The position numbers and the translations under genes were made by a program. A stretch of DNA of 64,000 nt from Enterococcus sp. 9E7_DIV0242 (GTDB lineage: Bacteria; Bacillota; Bacilli; Lactobacillales; Enterococcaceae), in assembly GCF_002140975.2 (NCBI RefSeq), contig NZ_CP147247.1, positions 4,391,001-4,455,000 on the forward strand, given 5' to 3'. Every line of letters begins with the position of its first letter. Positions within the stretch are counted from its first letter, which is position 1. Shown in pieces: positions 53,678 to 63,150 of this stretch. Below the pieces are notes generated by a model, which was given only the letters and a program-made list of their open reading frames with translations, searched no databases and had not been told where the DNA came from.

Positions 53678-55320
53678 CTCTTTTTGCTACCTACCTGAAG
53701 GATTACTGGTATTTCAAAAGAGTTGGTATTGCCAGTAAGGTCAATGGACTGATCTATTATTTCAAGAGATTGCCGTTGATTGGGAAATATATTCCTTCAA
53801 CGGTCTACAAAACCTATGGGATAAAACAGGCGTTGTCGGTTTTAGGGGTGATATTCAGCTATGTGACTAGCTTTGCTGCGAAATTCTTTTGGTTGGCACT
53901 CTATTACGGTGTTGCTATTTTGCTTAGCAGTATCTCAGGAGAAAAACTTGTCTTTTTCAGTCAGCAGATACTCCTTTCCGGATTGTTTTATTGGTGGTTG
54001 TTTGTTCCGATTTTTCTCGGATTTTATAATGGGTATGCTTTCGGGGCACACAAGCCATTAGTCGATTTTATTGATCAATTCACGCTCTCTCGAACGACAG
54101 TTGTTCGGGGCTATACAATCATGGATGTCGGGATTCAAGGACTTGCTTATATACCTGCCGGGTTGGTTTATGGCGCTTTGCTTGGTCATCCGTTAGAGGT
54201 CCTGCTTTTCATTCTATTCACGTATTGGGGCTTCAACTATCTCTTTCTTTATTTAGGTCGTTTACTCTATACTTGGGATTTATCAAAAAAAATTCGTTTG
54301 GTATTGGGAAGTATCGTCGCTGTATTGATTTTTGGAGGAACAGGTCTAATTTATTGGCAGCAGCTAGTTGTTCCAATTGCGACTACTTTCATATCAGGGA
54401 TCGGTGTCACTCTTTCCGGCTTGCTTTTTGTAGGCGGCATGTATTTGCTTCTTCATTTTAAGCAGGAAAACGAGTATTTACTGTACTGGATCAATCAGGC
54501 AACGGTGTCTTTGGATAAGGTAAAAGCACAAGCGAAAACCAACAACACGTATATCAGTGAAGGCTTGGCTATGCAGAAAAAACTGGTGATTTCCAATGAA
54601 GGAGAATACAGTCAGCTTCATGGGAGTCAATATCTGAATGCACTGCTTTTCAGTCGTTACCGTACCATACTGAATAAGGCTTTGCGGTTGCGGTTCTTAG
54701 GTATCGCGGCAGCATTGGTTGCTGTAGCAGGAGCCAGCCTGTTTGGGCTTTTCCATTCAGTGACTGCTCATGAGATGACAGCGACTCTACCGATTTTGTT
54801 CTTTCTGATGTACCTAATGACCTTTGGGAAAAAAGTGGTTCAGATGGTTTTTGTCAATTGTGATGTTTCCATGCTGTATTACCCATTCTATCGTGAAGCA
54901 AGTACGATTATCAGCGGCTTCAATTATCGATTCAAACAGACTTTGTTTTATAATGGACTTTTGTCAGCAGGGATTTTCAGTGTGTATCTGTTGTTGAGTG
55001 TATTGAATAATTTCTTTTTATCATGGGATTTTTTCGCTGTGCTGCTCCTGCTCCTATTGGCGTTGTCTATGCTCTTTTCTTTCCATGAGTTATTTGTTTA
55101 TTACTTGATTCAACCATTTACTGGGGATATGGAAGTCGTCAGCCCGCTGTACAAAGTAATTTCAGGTGTCCTTTATTGGATATCTTATATGAATATTCAG
55201 GTGCGTTTTACTGGCTTTTATTATGCGTTGATTGTCTCTGCGCTAAGCTTGTTATATGTGGGCATCGGCTTTATCGTTATTTACAAGCGAGCACCGCAGA
55301 CATTTAGAATCAAGGGATAA
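53674..55320 (+). CDS. Large ABC exporter permease, unassigned
   Basis: 548 residues with about 11-12 hydrophobic segments and a cytoplasmic stretch near 270-320. I do not recognise a specific family; similar long permeases accompany ABC-2 type ATPases in Enterococcus and Streptococcus. It is translationally coupled to the ATPase gene. The substrate is unknown; a peptide or lipid-like compound is usual for such pairs. Confidence 0.8.
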   Translation: MTLFATYLKDYWYFKRVGIASKVNGLIYYFKRLPLIGKYIPSTVYKTYGIKQALSVLGVIFSYVTSFAAKFFWLALYYGVAILLSSISGEKLVFFSQQILLSGLFYWWLFVPIFLGFYNGYAFGAHKPLVDFIDQFTLSRTTVVRGYTIMDVGIQGLAYIPAGLVYGALLGHPLEVLLFILFTYWGFNYLFLYLGRLLYTWDLSKKIRLVLGSIVAVLIFGGTGLIYWQQLVVPIATTFISGIGVTLSGLLFVGGMYLLLHFKQENEYLLYWINQATVSLDKVKAQAKTNNTYISEGLAMQKKLVISNEGEYSQLHGSQYLNALLFSRYRTILNKALRLRFLGIAAALVAVAGASLFGLFHSVTAHEMTATLPILFFLMYLMTFGKKVVQMVFVNCDVSMLYYPFYREASTIISGFNYRFKQTLFYNGLLSAGIFSVYLLLSVLNNFFLSWDFFAVLLLLLLALSMLFSFHELFVYYLIQPFTGDMEVVSPLYKVISGVLYWISYMNIQVRFTGFYYALIVSALSLLYVGIGFIVIYKRAPQTFRIKG

Positions 55321-55371
55321 GCCTAAATGGATACACATAGAAAGTAACGAAACGAGAAGTAAATACATGAA

Positions 55372-55409
55372 AGGTGTTTGGAAGAGTGTTCTTCTAAATG
55401 CCTTTTTTT
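55372..55409 (+). terminator. Terminator of the ABC pair
   Basis: Fourteen-pair stem (AGGTGTTTGGAAGA / TCTTCTAAATGCCT with wobbles), loop of four, then seven T. The rest of 55410-55675 is AT-rich and carries two GATTTT(T)ATCAATT copies near 55464 and 55505. Confidence 0.85.
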
Positions 55410-55675
55410 GGCTTGATAAAACTTGTTGCCGCTAAATGAAAAAATTTCTTATTCTACATATTGATTTTTATCAATTTTTACTTAAAAAAGAGAAATTTCG
55501 TGTCGATTTTATCAATTACAGGATAGTTATTATATTATTTGTATGTTATTATTCATTCATATGGTAAATGTTATTTATCTTAAAGTTCATTAATGCGATT
55601 TTAATTTTCTTTTTGGTATAAATGCTTTTCCAAAAAAAGTGGATTTGGTGACAGTCATCAAAGTTAGGAGTAGGT

Positions 55676-56371
55676 ATGATTAGATTAACAAGTGTTGAAA
55701 AAATTTATTCTTCAGGTGAAGGGAAAGTAAGAGTAAGTGATAACGTGAATTTATCTGTAAAGCCAGGGGAGTTTGCGATTTTTACAGGAGAATCAGGAGC
55801 GGGAAAATCAACGATTTTGAATATTATCAGCGGTCTTGAAAGGCCAGATTCCGGAAGTGTTCAAATCAATGGCAAAGATGTCAGTAAATATACAGAAAAT
55901 GAACTGGCAGATTATCGAAAAAATCAGGTAGGGTTCGTTTTTCAATTCTATAATTTGATCCCAAATCTTACAGTTAGAGAAAATGTTGAACTGGCCGCTC
56001 GAATGAAGAGGGATAGTGAGAATACGGAAGAGGTTTTAGCAAGCGTAGGATTGAGTCATCGTTTGGACAACTTTCCAAGTCAGCTTTCCGGTGGCGAGCA
56101 GCAGCGAGTTTCAATCGCCAGAGCGATCGTTAAAAAACCAGATATCCTGCTTTGCGATGAGCCCACAGGAGCATTGGATCACCAAACGAGCAAGGATGTG
56201 CTCGTCTTGCTCCAACAGCTCTCGTTGAAAAATAGAATGACTGTCTTAATGGTCACGCATAATCGTGGATTGACACCAATGGCTAACCGTGTTTTTGAAG
56301 TATCAGATGGAAAAATAAAAAAAGAAATTGAAAATGAGCAGCCAACTTATGTCTCTTCATTGGAATGGTAA
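55676..56371 (+). CDS. ABC ATPase, LolD/MacB type
   Basis: 231 residues: Walker [12 protein letters not shown]-loop [16 protein letters not shown], signature [15 protein letters not shown], Walker [13 protein letters not shown] and H in VTHNRG. This group works with FtsX-like permeases as mechanotransmitters or peptide exporters rather than importers. TTAGGAGTAGGT precedes the ATG. The permease gene starts nine bases after the stop. Confidence 0.93.
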   Translation: MIRLTSVEKIYSSGEGKVRVSDNVNLSVKPGEFAIFTGESGAGKSTILNIISGLERPDSGSVQINGKDVSKYTENELADYRKNQVGFVFQFYNLIPNLTVRENVELAARMKRDSENTEEVLASVGLSHRLDNFPSQLSGGEQQRVSIARAIVKKPDILLCDEPTGALDHQTSKDVLVLLQQLSLKNRMTVLMVTHNRGLTPMANRVFEVSDGKIKKEIENEQPTYVSSLEW

Positions 56372-56380
56372 GTAATCAAG

Positions 56381-59071
56381 ATGAGACGAATACTAAGACG
56401 AGAACTGGTGCGAGAAGTCAAGCATTCTTTTATGCGTTTTCTATCAATCGCTATTTTAATTGCTTTAGGTACCTCCTTCTTTATAGGATTAAAATCGGCT
56501 GCACCGAACATTTTGACCGCAGGCAATCGCTATTTTGCAGCCTTTGATTTTTATGATCTGCGATTGATTTCGGCAGATGGGATCAGTGAAGAGCAAGCAA
56601 AAGAAATCGCAGAGCTTGCTGAAATAAAAGTGGTAGCACGCAAACAGGTTGTTCACCAAATTATGGCATCTCATGAGTTGAGTGTAGAGGTTGATACGTA
56701 TGAAAATGGACAATATGAAATTATCGAAGGCAGAGCGCCAAAAAATGCTACAGAGATTCTTTTGGATGCGAAGGTTCAGGAGCAAATTAGTCTTGGCGAC
56801 AAAGTGTCGTTTAAACAAGCAGTGTCCGAAGAGGAACGTGTATTTCAACAGTCTGAGTTTAAGGTTGTCGGGTTTGCTAACTCCTATCGTTTTCTCAGTA
56901 AAGAGGCTAGAGGAGCGACGACGATCGGTAATGGGGAATTAAACTGTTTTGCTGCAGTGGTATCTGCTGCTTTTGCTTTTGAAGGAAATGTATTGGACAT
57001 TCGGTTAACAGAGGATGGTAAACTAGTGGATCGTTTTGAGGTAAGCTACTTAAAGAGATTGAGTGAGGTTCGAGGTTCCTTGTGTCAGGTGCGAGAACGT
57101 CAACAGGAAGAAATGAAGCAATCATTTGAGAATAAGCTTTCTAAAAATGAGACGGAGTTGCAAGCCAAAATACAGGAAACAAAGGACGGATTGGGACAAT
57201 TAGAGAATCAAATCAGTCAGCTTTCTGAGGTGGACAGCCAATCGCCGGAAGAGGTGCAACAGCTAATTTCTGCCGGTATAACGCCAACAGATACTGTGCG
57301 GAAGGAATTGGAAAAGGAGCGCGGCGCTGCTGCAGAAGCAATTACGACAATGGAAAATGAGCTGAATGGCATAGAGGATATGCGTGAAGCTTATCGACAG
57401 CCGACTTATGAGGTTCAAGGAATCAATCAGACGGTCACCTTCAATAGCTTTAAAGAGAATATTCAATGCCTTGATGCCTTGGGAAACATCTTACCTGTTG
57501 TTTTCTTTTTTGTTGCTTGCTTGATTACTGTATCGATTATTACACGTATGATTGAACAGGAAAGAAAACAAATCGGAACATTGAAAGCCTTAGGTGTCAA
57601 ATCAAGTGTGATTATGAGGAAATACAGTATTTACAGCATTCTTTCCGGGAGTGTTGGATTGTTGCTTGGTATCTTAGCAGGGAATTTTTTATTTTCAAAA
57701 CTACTGATTGATTTATATGTGCCATTATATATTTTAAAAGAGTACGAACTGATCGTTTATTGGCCGCTTTTCTGGATTGCAGTCAGTGCGAGTTTGTTGT
57801 CCATTGTTGTCATTCCTTACTTTTTCTATAGAAAAACCTTAGGGAGTCCGGCGCTCCATTTGATGAGAGCCAAGCCGCCGATCAAGGGTCGAAAGATACT
57901 TTTAGAATACATGCCTATTATTTGGAATCGATGCTCCTTCTCTTTAAAAATGAGCCTCCGTACTATTTTCCGTTACAAGCTTCGAATGCTCTTGCTTTTC
58001 ATTGGCATTATGGGGTGTATGGTTCTTTTAGTTGTGGGGTATGGTGCAAAAAATGCGGTAAGTCAACTACAGGATCAACAGTTTAACCAGATACTTCATT
58101 ATGATATGTTGACGGTTTTTAATGCGAATGTGGAAAAGGAAGAGCTGGAAAGCTATTATGAACTGATTGACAAGAAAGAGATGAAACGGCTTGAGACTAG
58201 GCAAGAAAAATGGCATGCGATTGTACAAGATGGGGAAGAATTAGAGCTGACGACGCTTGTGCCGTTAACGGATTCAGCTAAGAATGAGCTGGGACAATAC
58301 ATTCAGATGGTAGATAGTGTTTCAAAGAAGGTGGTCAAGCTTGGAAGAGATGAGGTCTTCATCAGTAAAAAAATGGCTCAGTTGCTACATCTAAAAGAAG
58401 GCGACTATTTAGAGATAAAAAATGCAGAGAATGAAAAAGTGCGTGTGCCAATCAGTCGCATTGTTGATAATTACTATCTCCACTACCTCTATATTGGTGA
58501 AGCTGCTTATAAAAGGCTATTCAATGAGACGATTTCTACCAACACAGAATTGCTTCGTTATCATTCTGTCTCTGAGAAGGATAAAAAGGAGATTCTTGAA
58601 GCACAAGCAGTAAACACGTTTACAACAAAGAGGCAAATGATTGAAAAAATGGATGAAGTCGCCGTTCAGCTAGATCACTTGATTGCGATAGTAATTATCG
58701 CCGCCTGTGTCTTAGGACTAGTTGTTATCTACAACCTGTCCTACATCAATATTTTGGAGCGCAAGCAGGAACTATCTGTTGTATATGCAATGGGGTATCG
58801 TCCTATTAAGCGAACCATGTACATCTTTAGAGAAATGAATCTACTGGTCATGGTATCAATTGTTGTGGGTTATTATGCAAGTTTGCCCGTATATAAGCTA
58901 GTTATAAATCAGCTTGAGCTTAAGTTTTTGAAATTCCCGGAACCGGATCAGACAACTATATTTTTACAATCAGCAGGAACATTAGTAGTTGTCTTTTGCT
59001 TGTTGGTTGTTATTATGCATCAAAAAATAAAGAAAATGGACGTCCTTGGTGCGCTAAAGGATAGAGAATAA
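56381..59071 (+). CDS. FtsX-like ABC permease with extracellular coiled coil
   Basis: 896 residues. TM1 at about 18-40, an outside region with a MacB-like domain and a glutamine/glutamate-rich coiled coil (about 220-320), three helices with FtsX core about 365-490 (IIEQERKQIGTLKALGVKSS pattern). A second FtsX unit follows (first helix near 540, last three about 770-890, with LERKQELSVVYAMGYRP). Duplicated cores are typical of resistance-type exporters. A role in antimicrobial peptide or envelope stress is likely; the substrate is unknown. Confidence 0.92.
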   Translation: MRRILRRELVREVKHSFMRFLSIAILIALGTSFFIGLKSAAPNILTAGNRYFAAFDFYDLRLISADGISEEQAKEIAELAEIKVVARKQVVHQIMASHELSVEVDTYENGQYEIIEGRAPKNATEILLDAKVQEQISLGDKVSFKQAVSEEERVFQQSEFKVVGFANSYRFLSKEARGATTIGNGELNCFAAVVSAAFAFEGNVLDIRLTEDGKLVDRFEVSYLKRLSEVRGSLCQVRERQQEEMKQSFENKLSKNETELQAKIQETKDGLGQLENQISQLSEVDSQSPEEVQQLISAGITPTDTVRKELEKERGAAAEAITTMENELNGIEDMREAYRQPTYEVQGINQTVTFNSFKENIQCLDALGNILPVVFFFVACLITVSIITRMIEQERKQIGTLKALGVKSSVIMRKYSIYSILSGSVGLLLGILAGNFLFSKLLIDLYVPLYILKEYELIVYWPLFWIAVSASLLSIVVIPYFFYRKTLGSPALHLMRAKPPIKGRKILLEYMPIIWNRCSFSLKMSLRTIFRYKLRMLLLFIGIMGCMVLLVVGYGAKNAVSQLQDQQFNQILHYDMLTVFNANVEKEELESYYELIDKKEMKRLETRQEKWHAIVQDGEELELTTLVPLTDSAKNELGQYIQMVDSVSKKVVKLGRDEVFISKKMAQLLHLKEGDYLEIKNAENEKVRVPISRIVDNYYLHYLYIGEAAYKRLFNETISTNTELLRYHSVSEKDKKEILEAQAVNTFTTKRQMIEKMDEVAVQLDHLIAIVIIAACVLGLVVIYNLSYINILERKQELSVVYAMGYRPIKRTMYIFREMNLLVMVSIVVGYYASLPVYKLVINQLELKFLKFPEPDQTTIFLQSAGTLVVVFCLLVVIMHQKIKKMDVLGALKDRE

Positions 59072-59286
59072 TTCTCACGGAAAAAGAGAATGTAGTGACA
59101 TCCTTTTTTTCAGGAGTGGTAGAATTTATGATACGACTATCCGGTTATTTTATGATTCAGGAGCTAAGAAGCGAATGCAGCAATGTATTTTGTTCTTTAG
59201 CTCCTGTTCTGTTTGACAATCAGGCAAGCATCTACAAAAAAAGCTTTACAAGTCTGGAAATCAATGGTATCATGATTCTATATTAA

Positions 59287-59368
59287 AGGTAAAAATTACC
59301 TAAAATGATTCAAGGATAATAGCCTTCATTGGTTTTTTCTTTTAAATAATTAAAGGTAAAAATTACCT
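59287..59368 (+). promoter_or_regulatory. Two identical NrtR-type palindromes upstream of nadR
   Basis: AGGTAAAAATTACCT occurs at 59287-59301, just after a TATATT -10-like element (59279-59284), and again at 59354-59368, next to the nadR ribosome binding site. Arms of six are exact complements around AAA. The NrtR-like gene closes the same cluster, so it is the probable repressor. Confidence 0.75.
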
Positions 59369-59383
59369 AAAGGAGTGGCGATA

Positions 59384-60532
59384 ATGAGAAATAAATTGGC
59401 AGGAAAAAATATTGGTGTATTTTTCGGAACATGGGCACCGTTGCATATTGGACACATCTCAGCAGTTCATCAGGCGAAACGAATCTGTGATGGGGTAATC
59501 TTGGCAGTCAGTGGTCATGAGGGGGATCGAGGCGAGCAAATAGGCTTGAGCTTAGAGAAGCGTTTCCGCTATACCAGAGAAACATTTCGAGAGGATGAGC
59601 TGATTGTTGTTGACAAAATCGATGAAACAGCAATCCCGCGTTATCCGAAAGGATGGATACAATGGCTTTCATTATTGGAAGAAGTCATAGAGAAAAATTG
59701 TGAGGAAAAAGAAGTAGCAATCACGATTTTTGTTGGCGAACCGGAATATGAACAGAGGCTCAATCATCTTCGACCGACCTGGAAGGTTGTCTTAATTGAT
59801 CGACAGTTGTTGCCAATCTCAGCAACACTGATTCGAGAAAACCCTCTGAAGTATTGGCAAAAAATCGCTCGTCCTTTTAGAAGGCATTTCAGCAAAAATA
59901 TTCTGATTGCAGGATCTGCATCAGGCGGTAAAACTACCCTGGTCAAAGATTTGGCGAGAAGCTATGGCAGTCCATTTTCATTAGAATATGCGCGACATTA
60001 TCAAGAAAAATATAATGTACTCGATGAAGAGCTGAATGCCAAAGATTATATTTATCTACTGGCAAACCAGTACCGTCAGACCTCAAATGAAATTGAAGGG
60101 ACCGCAAACAATGGACTTGTTTTCGCGGATACCAATAGTACAGTTACCAAGGCTTATATTGATTGGTATTTGACTGACGATGTGCAAAAAGCGAAAGCAG
60201 AAGGAAAGACACTGATTCGTCCAGAAGAGCTTAAGGCTTTAGAGTGTCAATATCAGGCAACGATTCAACAAGAGAAGTGGGATATTATTTTTATTGTTCC
60301 ACCAGTGACAAAATATGTGGATGACCAGTTTCGTGATATGACAATGGCAGAAGAAACGATTCGTTGGGCGTTTCATGTGCATTTATTGGAATTATTTCAA
60401 CAAGCAGGCTTAGCAGATAAATTGGTCATACTTGAAGCCGAGCTGACTTCGGAAGATCCTCAGGGATTTTACGGAAGATATCAGCTGGCGCAGACAAAAA
60501 TTGCAGAGTTGCTGGATGTAACGGTCTGGTAA
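59384..60532 (+). CDS. nadR: NadR-type NMN adenylyltransferase / ribosylnicotinamide kinase
   Basis: 382 residues from the ATG at 59384 with AAAGGAG eight bases before. The nucleotidyltransferase domain has H21-I-G-H24. The C-terminal kinase has the P-loop GSASGGKTT at 177-185. There is no helix-turn-helix, unlike enterobacterial NadR, so it is an enzyme only. It turns ribosylnicotinamide into NMN and NAD in the cytoplasm, right after PnuC uptake. Confidence 0.93.
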   Translation: MRNKLAGKNIGVFFGTWAPLHIGHISAVHQAKRICDGVILAVSGHEGDRGEQIGLSLEKRFRYTRETFREDELIVVDKIDETAIPRYPKGWIQWLSLLEEVIEKNCEEKEVAITIFVGEPEYEQRLNHLRPTWKVVLIDRQLLPISATLIRENPLKYWQKIARPFRRHFSKNILIAGSASGGKTTLVKDLARSYGSPFSLEYARHYQEKYNVLDEELNAKDYIYLLANQYRQTSNEIEGTANNGLVFADTNSTVTKAYIDWYLTDDVQKAKAEGKTLIRPEELKALECQYQATIQQEKWDIIFIVPPVTKYVDDQFRDMTMAEETIRWAFHVHLLELFQQAGLADKLVILEAELTSEDPQGFYGRYQLAQTKIAELLDVTVW

Positions 60533-60578
60533 GTGAATAGAGGACACCAATTGAAGAGAATGAGAAGGAGTGGAAATG

Positions 60579-61388
60579 ATGGAAGCAGTTAAAGGGTTAA
60601 AATATTGGGTAATAGAAAGAATGCAAACGAATTATTGGAGAAATAGAAGGCGAGAAGTAAAGAACAATCTGTCTATGCTATTGGCTCAAGGTCGGGAACT
60701 TGGAGTGAAAGGAATCTTTCTGGCTTTGCTAAAGGATATTTTCTTAGGCTGGAAACCGCTGGAAGTTGTCTATTTACTTGTGTTGGTCGGTATTCAGATT
60801 GGTGTCTACCTCAAACAGCCGGAAAGTTTTTTAGGAATGATCGCCGGAGCTACAGGAATCATTAACGTTATCTTTGTCACAAAAGGGAAGATCAGTAATT
60901 ATTTCTTTGGTCTTATAAATGTGGTGATCTATTTATATTTGAGTATTGTTAGTGGCTTTTACGGGGAAGTGCTGACATCGATTTACTTTTTCGTCATGCA
61001 GTTTACCGGAACGTATTTATGGCTGTTGAACTTGGAGAAACAGACGGATGGGAAAGAAGAAATGGCTTATGTGAAGCCTAAAAAGCTTTCTTTCGTTGGC
61101 TGGATAAAAGCGATAACAGGCATGATTTTTATTTGGGGGCTTTTCGGATTGATTTACCGTAGTATCGGAGCCAACCGCCCCTTCCGAGATTCTGTAACGG
61201 ATGGGACGAATTATATAGGACAATGGCTGATGAATGGTTCTTATTCTGCACAATGGCTGTTTTGGATTGGGACAAATGTTTTTAGCATCTATCTCTGGTG
61301 GGGAGCCAGCCTTGAAATGGTCGTCATGTACTGGGTCTTCTTAATCAATTCAATCGTAGGGTATATTCGATGGAGTAGTAAGAGCTGA
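60579..61388 (+). CDS. pnuC: PnuC-type nicotinamide riboside transporter
   Basis: 269 residues, seven or eight membrane helices. The family motifs include the WxxW-like QFTGTYLWLLNLEKQ region and IYLWWGASLEMVVMYWVFLINS. Facilitated uptake of nicotinamide riboside is driven by phosphorylation by the NadR kinase. AAGGAG lies eight bases before this ATG; an ATG three bases earlier is also possible. It is in one transcript with nadR. Confidence 0.92.
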   Translation: MEAVKGLKYWVIERMQTNYWRNRRREVKNNLSMLLAQGRELGVKGIFLALLKDIFLGWKPLEVVYLLVLVGIQIGVYLKQPESFLGMIAGATGIINVIFVTKGKISNYFFGLINVVIYLYLSIVSGFYGEVLTSIYFFVMQFTGTYLWLLNLEKQTDGKEEMAYVKPKKLSFVGWIKAITGMIFIWGLFGLIYRSIGANRPFRDSVTDGTNYIGQWLMNGSYSAQWLFWIGTNVFSIYLWWGASLEMVVMYWVFLINSIVGYIRWSSKS

Positions 61389-61635
61389 ATAGGAATTGGT
61401 AGTGCTGGAGTAATAGAGTACGGTTGATCCTTGAAATTTGATGGTCGCACAATTTTTTTAGGAAAATCAGCGATTACTTAGTGCTGTAATAAGTGAGTTG
61501 TCATGTGCATTCGTTGGCTGAGCAATGAAAAATAGTTTCGTGAACAATCAATAAAAATAGATTGACCTGAGAAGTCTGGTAGAATAAGCTTAAAAGAGTG
61601 AACAGCTAATAATGAAGCAAAAGTGAGTGGATAAA

Positions 61636-62427
61636 ATGAAATTCAACGAATATGCGGACGAAAAAAAATATTATGAACAAGAAGCCAGCCAGGAAGAATT
61701 CTTGAAATGGTATCAGCAGCAGGATCTTCCGAAGTATGAGAAGCCATCTGTCACGGTCGATAATGTTATCCTAGGTTGGGCTGAGGACGAGGTAAAATTG
61801 CTCTTGATCAAGCGCAAAGCAAACCCGTTTCGAGGGCACTATGCTTTGCCGGGAGGATTTGTCGATAAGAAGGAAGATACAACGGAAGCTGTATTGAGAG
61901 AGGTAAAGGAAGAGGTCGGGATAACTCTGGATGAGACCTATGTAGAGCAGTTGAAAACAATTGCTACGCCGAATCGAGACCCCAGAGCATGGACGATTAC
62001 TGTTGCTCATTTGACTTATTTGCCAGACATGCAGGCGGTGACAATTACTGCAGGAGATGATGCAAGGGAGGCGCATTGGGTTACTTTACGTGCTGATAAA
62101 GACGGGACGCCCCAACTTTCTTATATGGGAAAAGAGATACCTTTAGATGATCTGGCCTTTGATCATAAAGAAATTATCCATGAAGCAGTCATCAGAATCA
62201 AGAATCGCTTGGATTACGTACCGACTGTTTTACAAATACTAGGTGCAACTTTTACATTAACAGAGGCGAGGAAGGTCTATAGCAAATTTTTAGGTATAGA
62301 ACTGAAGGAACTCGATAATAGCAATTTCCGTAAAACTCATGGAAAATTTTTCATTGAAATTGGGTTTGAAACAAAACCAGTAAAAGGTAGACCAAAAAAA
62401 ATCTATAAGCTAAAGAATCTGACTTGA
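61636..62427 (+). CDS. nrtR: NrtR-type Nudix-domain transcriptional regulator
   Basis: 263 residues. The Nudix domain (about 40-180) has an intact box, GGFVDKKEDTTEAVL then REVKEEVG. A winged helix (about 190-260) follows: TFTLTEARKVYSKFLGIE, SNFRKTHGKF and GRPKKIYKL. NrtR proteins repress NAD genes and release DNA on binding ADP-ribose or related molecules. The full Nudix box leaves open that this one also hydrolyses its ligand. The start has only a weak ribosome binding site; a GTG nine bases upstream is an alternative. Confidence 0.9.
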   Translation: MKFNEYADEKKYYEQEASQEEFLKWYQQQDLPKYEKPSVTVDNVILGWAEDEVKLLLIKRKANPFRGHYALPGGFVDKKEDTTEAVLREVKEEVGITLDETYVEQLKTIATPNRDPRAWTITVAHLTYLPDMQAVTITAGDDAREAHWVTLRADKDGTPQLSYMGKEIPLDDLAFDHKEIIHEAVIRIKNRLDYVPTVLQILGATFTLTEARKVYSKFLGIELKELDNSNFRKTHGKFFIEIGFETKPVKGRPKKIYKLKNLT

Positions 62428-62503
62428 TCGGCTGCTTAAAAATAGAGAGTTGGAAGAGCAGTTTTCTTCTATAGTATAGTCAACTACCTCAAGCAAAAAT
62501 TAG

Positions 62504-62686
62504 AAGTGTTTCTCTATACAATTCGATGTTATTCTTTTCATCGTCTTTCCAAAAATATTTTCAGGAAAACAAGTAGTAACAGAACAACATGAAATTTTAG
62601 AAGAGAAAAAACATTCGACTTGCTACGTTCATTTATACGAAGGAAATCTTTGGTTATTGTTAGAAGAGTTCGACTTATTTCTTTAA
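62504..62686 (+). pseudogene. Coding-like fragment without a start codon
   Basis: Sixty codons open to a TAA with no ATG, GTG or TTG in frame. The second half looks protein-like (VVTEQHEILEEKKHS, CYVHLYEGNLWLLLEEF). An ATG at 62526 in another frame reaches it with a one-base shift near an A5 run at 62553-62557. It may be a decayed or frameshifted small gene. The rest of 62428-63150 is AT-rich with one terminator. Confidence 0.35.
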
Positions 62687-62725
62687 AAAGAGGATCTTTC
62701 GCCTATTTTTTATCTATAATCAAAC

Positions 62726-62770
62726 TAAAAACGATGAATGGCACGAAATTTGTGTCATTCATCGTTTTTA
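62726..62770. terminator. Terminator downstream of the NAD cluster
   Basis: Long arms AAAAACGATGAATG...CATTCATCGTTTTT with a short loop; A-rich and T-rich outer ends allow either direction. Confidence 0.85.
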
Positions 62771-63150
62771 TTCGTAGGATATTAAAAAAATAAGAGAAAT
62801 TATATAGACATATAATAATATCTGTTATACTATTGGATTTGTGATAAAAATACCAATAAATATATTATTTTTTCTTTTATGAAACGAGTATAAGAAAAAA
62901 TGTGATAAATAGATTGTTGTATCCGCTCGTTTATTTGATTCTTTATTCATTTTAACGTATTAATTAGAAATAGTCTACACCAAAAAATGAATTTATTTGA
63001 TATTTTTACTGAAACTAGGATAAAAATATTTTTCTTTTTGGTTGGAATGACATGGAAACTAACGATAAATTGAAAATAACACTGAAAAATCATACGTATT
63101 TTTGAACCGTCAAATAAGCCGTCAATTTTTTTAGGAGAGGATGTTATTTA

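Noticed and set aside
59095..59286. 63-codon frame after the FtsX permease gene
   Set aside because: GTG start without a ribosome binding site; an internal ATG has AGGAG too far upstream. The region contains a strong inverted repeat and regulatory palindromes instead.
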